DNA of 5,613 bases from DATFXF01 sp035258565 (GTDB taxonomy: Bacteria; Acidobacteriota; Terriglobia; Acidiferrales; UBA7541): the NCBI GenBank assembly GCA_035258565.1, contig DATFXF010000204.1, positions 1 through 5,613 on the forward strand, written 5' to 3'. This document shows positions 5,486-5,613 of the stretch, in pieces (the first letter of the stretch is position 1; every line of letters starts with the position of its first letter). The notes under the pieces are model-generated. The model was not told the origin of the DNA. It made no database searches and saw only the letters and a program-made list of their open reading frames with translations. The position numbers were made by a program, and so were the translations under genes.

Positions 5486-5613
5486 ATGCAAACCACCCGG
5501 GAAAGATCCGATACCAAACGACTGCCGATGATGCCCATTCGCGACGTGGTCATCTTTCCGTATATGATGACCCCGTTTGTCGTGGGTCGTGAATCGAGCG
5601 TGCGCGCTCTCGA
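5486..5613 (+). CDS. lon: ATP-dependent protease Lon, N-terminal fragment (3' truncated by window)
   Basis: Forty-two codons are visible, from ATG 5486 to the window edge. After a short polar leader (MQTTRERSDTKR) comes LPMMPIRDVVIFPYMMTPFV and then VGRESSVRAL. This is the characteristic beginning of the Lon substrate-binding (LAN) domain, which commonly reads LP..P.RD.V.FP....P..VGR..S..A. Lon is a cytoplasmic AAA+ serine protease for misfolded and regulatory proteins; its ATPase and Ser-Lys catalytic parts lie beyond the window. Its place after clpX is a common arrangement. No Shine-Dalgarno sequence is visible: the bases before ATG are the hairpin arm and CTCTT, so translation may be leaderless-like or modulated by the hairpin. 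ATGs further in (first at 5528) would remove the start of the conserved motif. Confidence 0.93.
   Translation, partial: MQTTRERSDTKRLPMMPIRDVVIFPYMMTPFVVGRESSVRAL

Overview
This window is a piece of bacterial chromosome carrying the housekeeping protein-quality-control cluster tig - clpP - clpX - lon, all on the + strand. A GT-C type membrane glycosyltransferase and the last 29 codons of a probable DUF3467-type protein lie in front of it. I judge the base composition by eye at roughly 60% G+C. The gene order, the protein sequences, and gaps filled with TCAGC-type and GTGATTTG-type short repeats fit an Acidobacteriota-like genome. That assignment is an inference from pattern memory; no rRNA or other taxonomic marker is present.

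Layout: 2-91, C-terminal end of a DUF3467-like protein. 78-1697, integral-membrane glycosyltransferase of the ArnT/PMT (GT39/GT83) type; its frame contains a large G+C-rich inverted repeat at 649-773. 1686-1764, a hairpin built of 8-bp GTGATTTG-like units that overlaps the glycosyltransferase stop codon. 1826-3094, trigger factor. 3104-3187, a heptanucleotide-repeat hairpin. 3207-3806, ClpP. 3807-4073, a 267-base gap with a decayed hairpin of the same family, a G-rich palindromic stretch and a plausible clpX promoter. 4074-5381, ClpX. 5384-5480, a third heptanucleotide hairpin. 5486-end, the start of Lon.

How the genes work together: trigger factor meets nascent chains at the ribosome exit tunnel. 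ClpX unfolds substrates and feeds them to the ClpP tetradecamer. Lon is a separate ATP-dependent protease. The genes themselves are ordinary. The unusual material is between and inside them: (i) one family of 7-bp-period hairpins placed in three consecutive gaps of this cluster, (ii) a different 8-bp-period hairpin at the upstream border, (iii) a long inverted repeat apparently absorbed in frame into the glycosyltransferase, and (iv) a 16-residue Lys/Asp/Glu tract in ClpX just after the ClpP-contacting loop. Three starts are placed well inside the longest open frames (glycosyltransferase GTG 78, tig TTG 1826, clpX GTG 4074) on Shine-Dalgarno and family-length grounds. I see no clear sign of a new multi-gene system.
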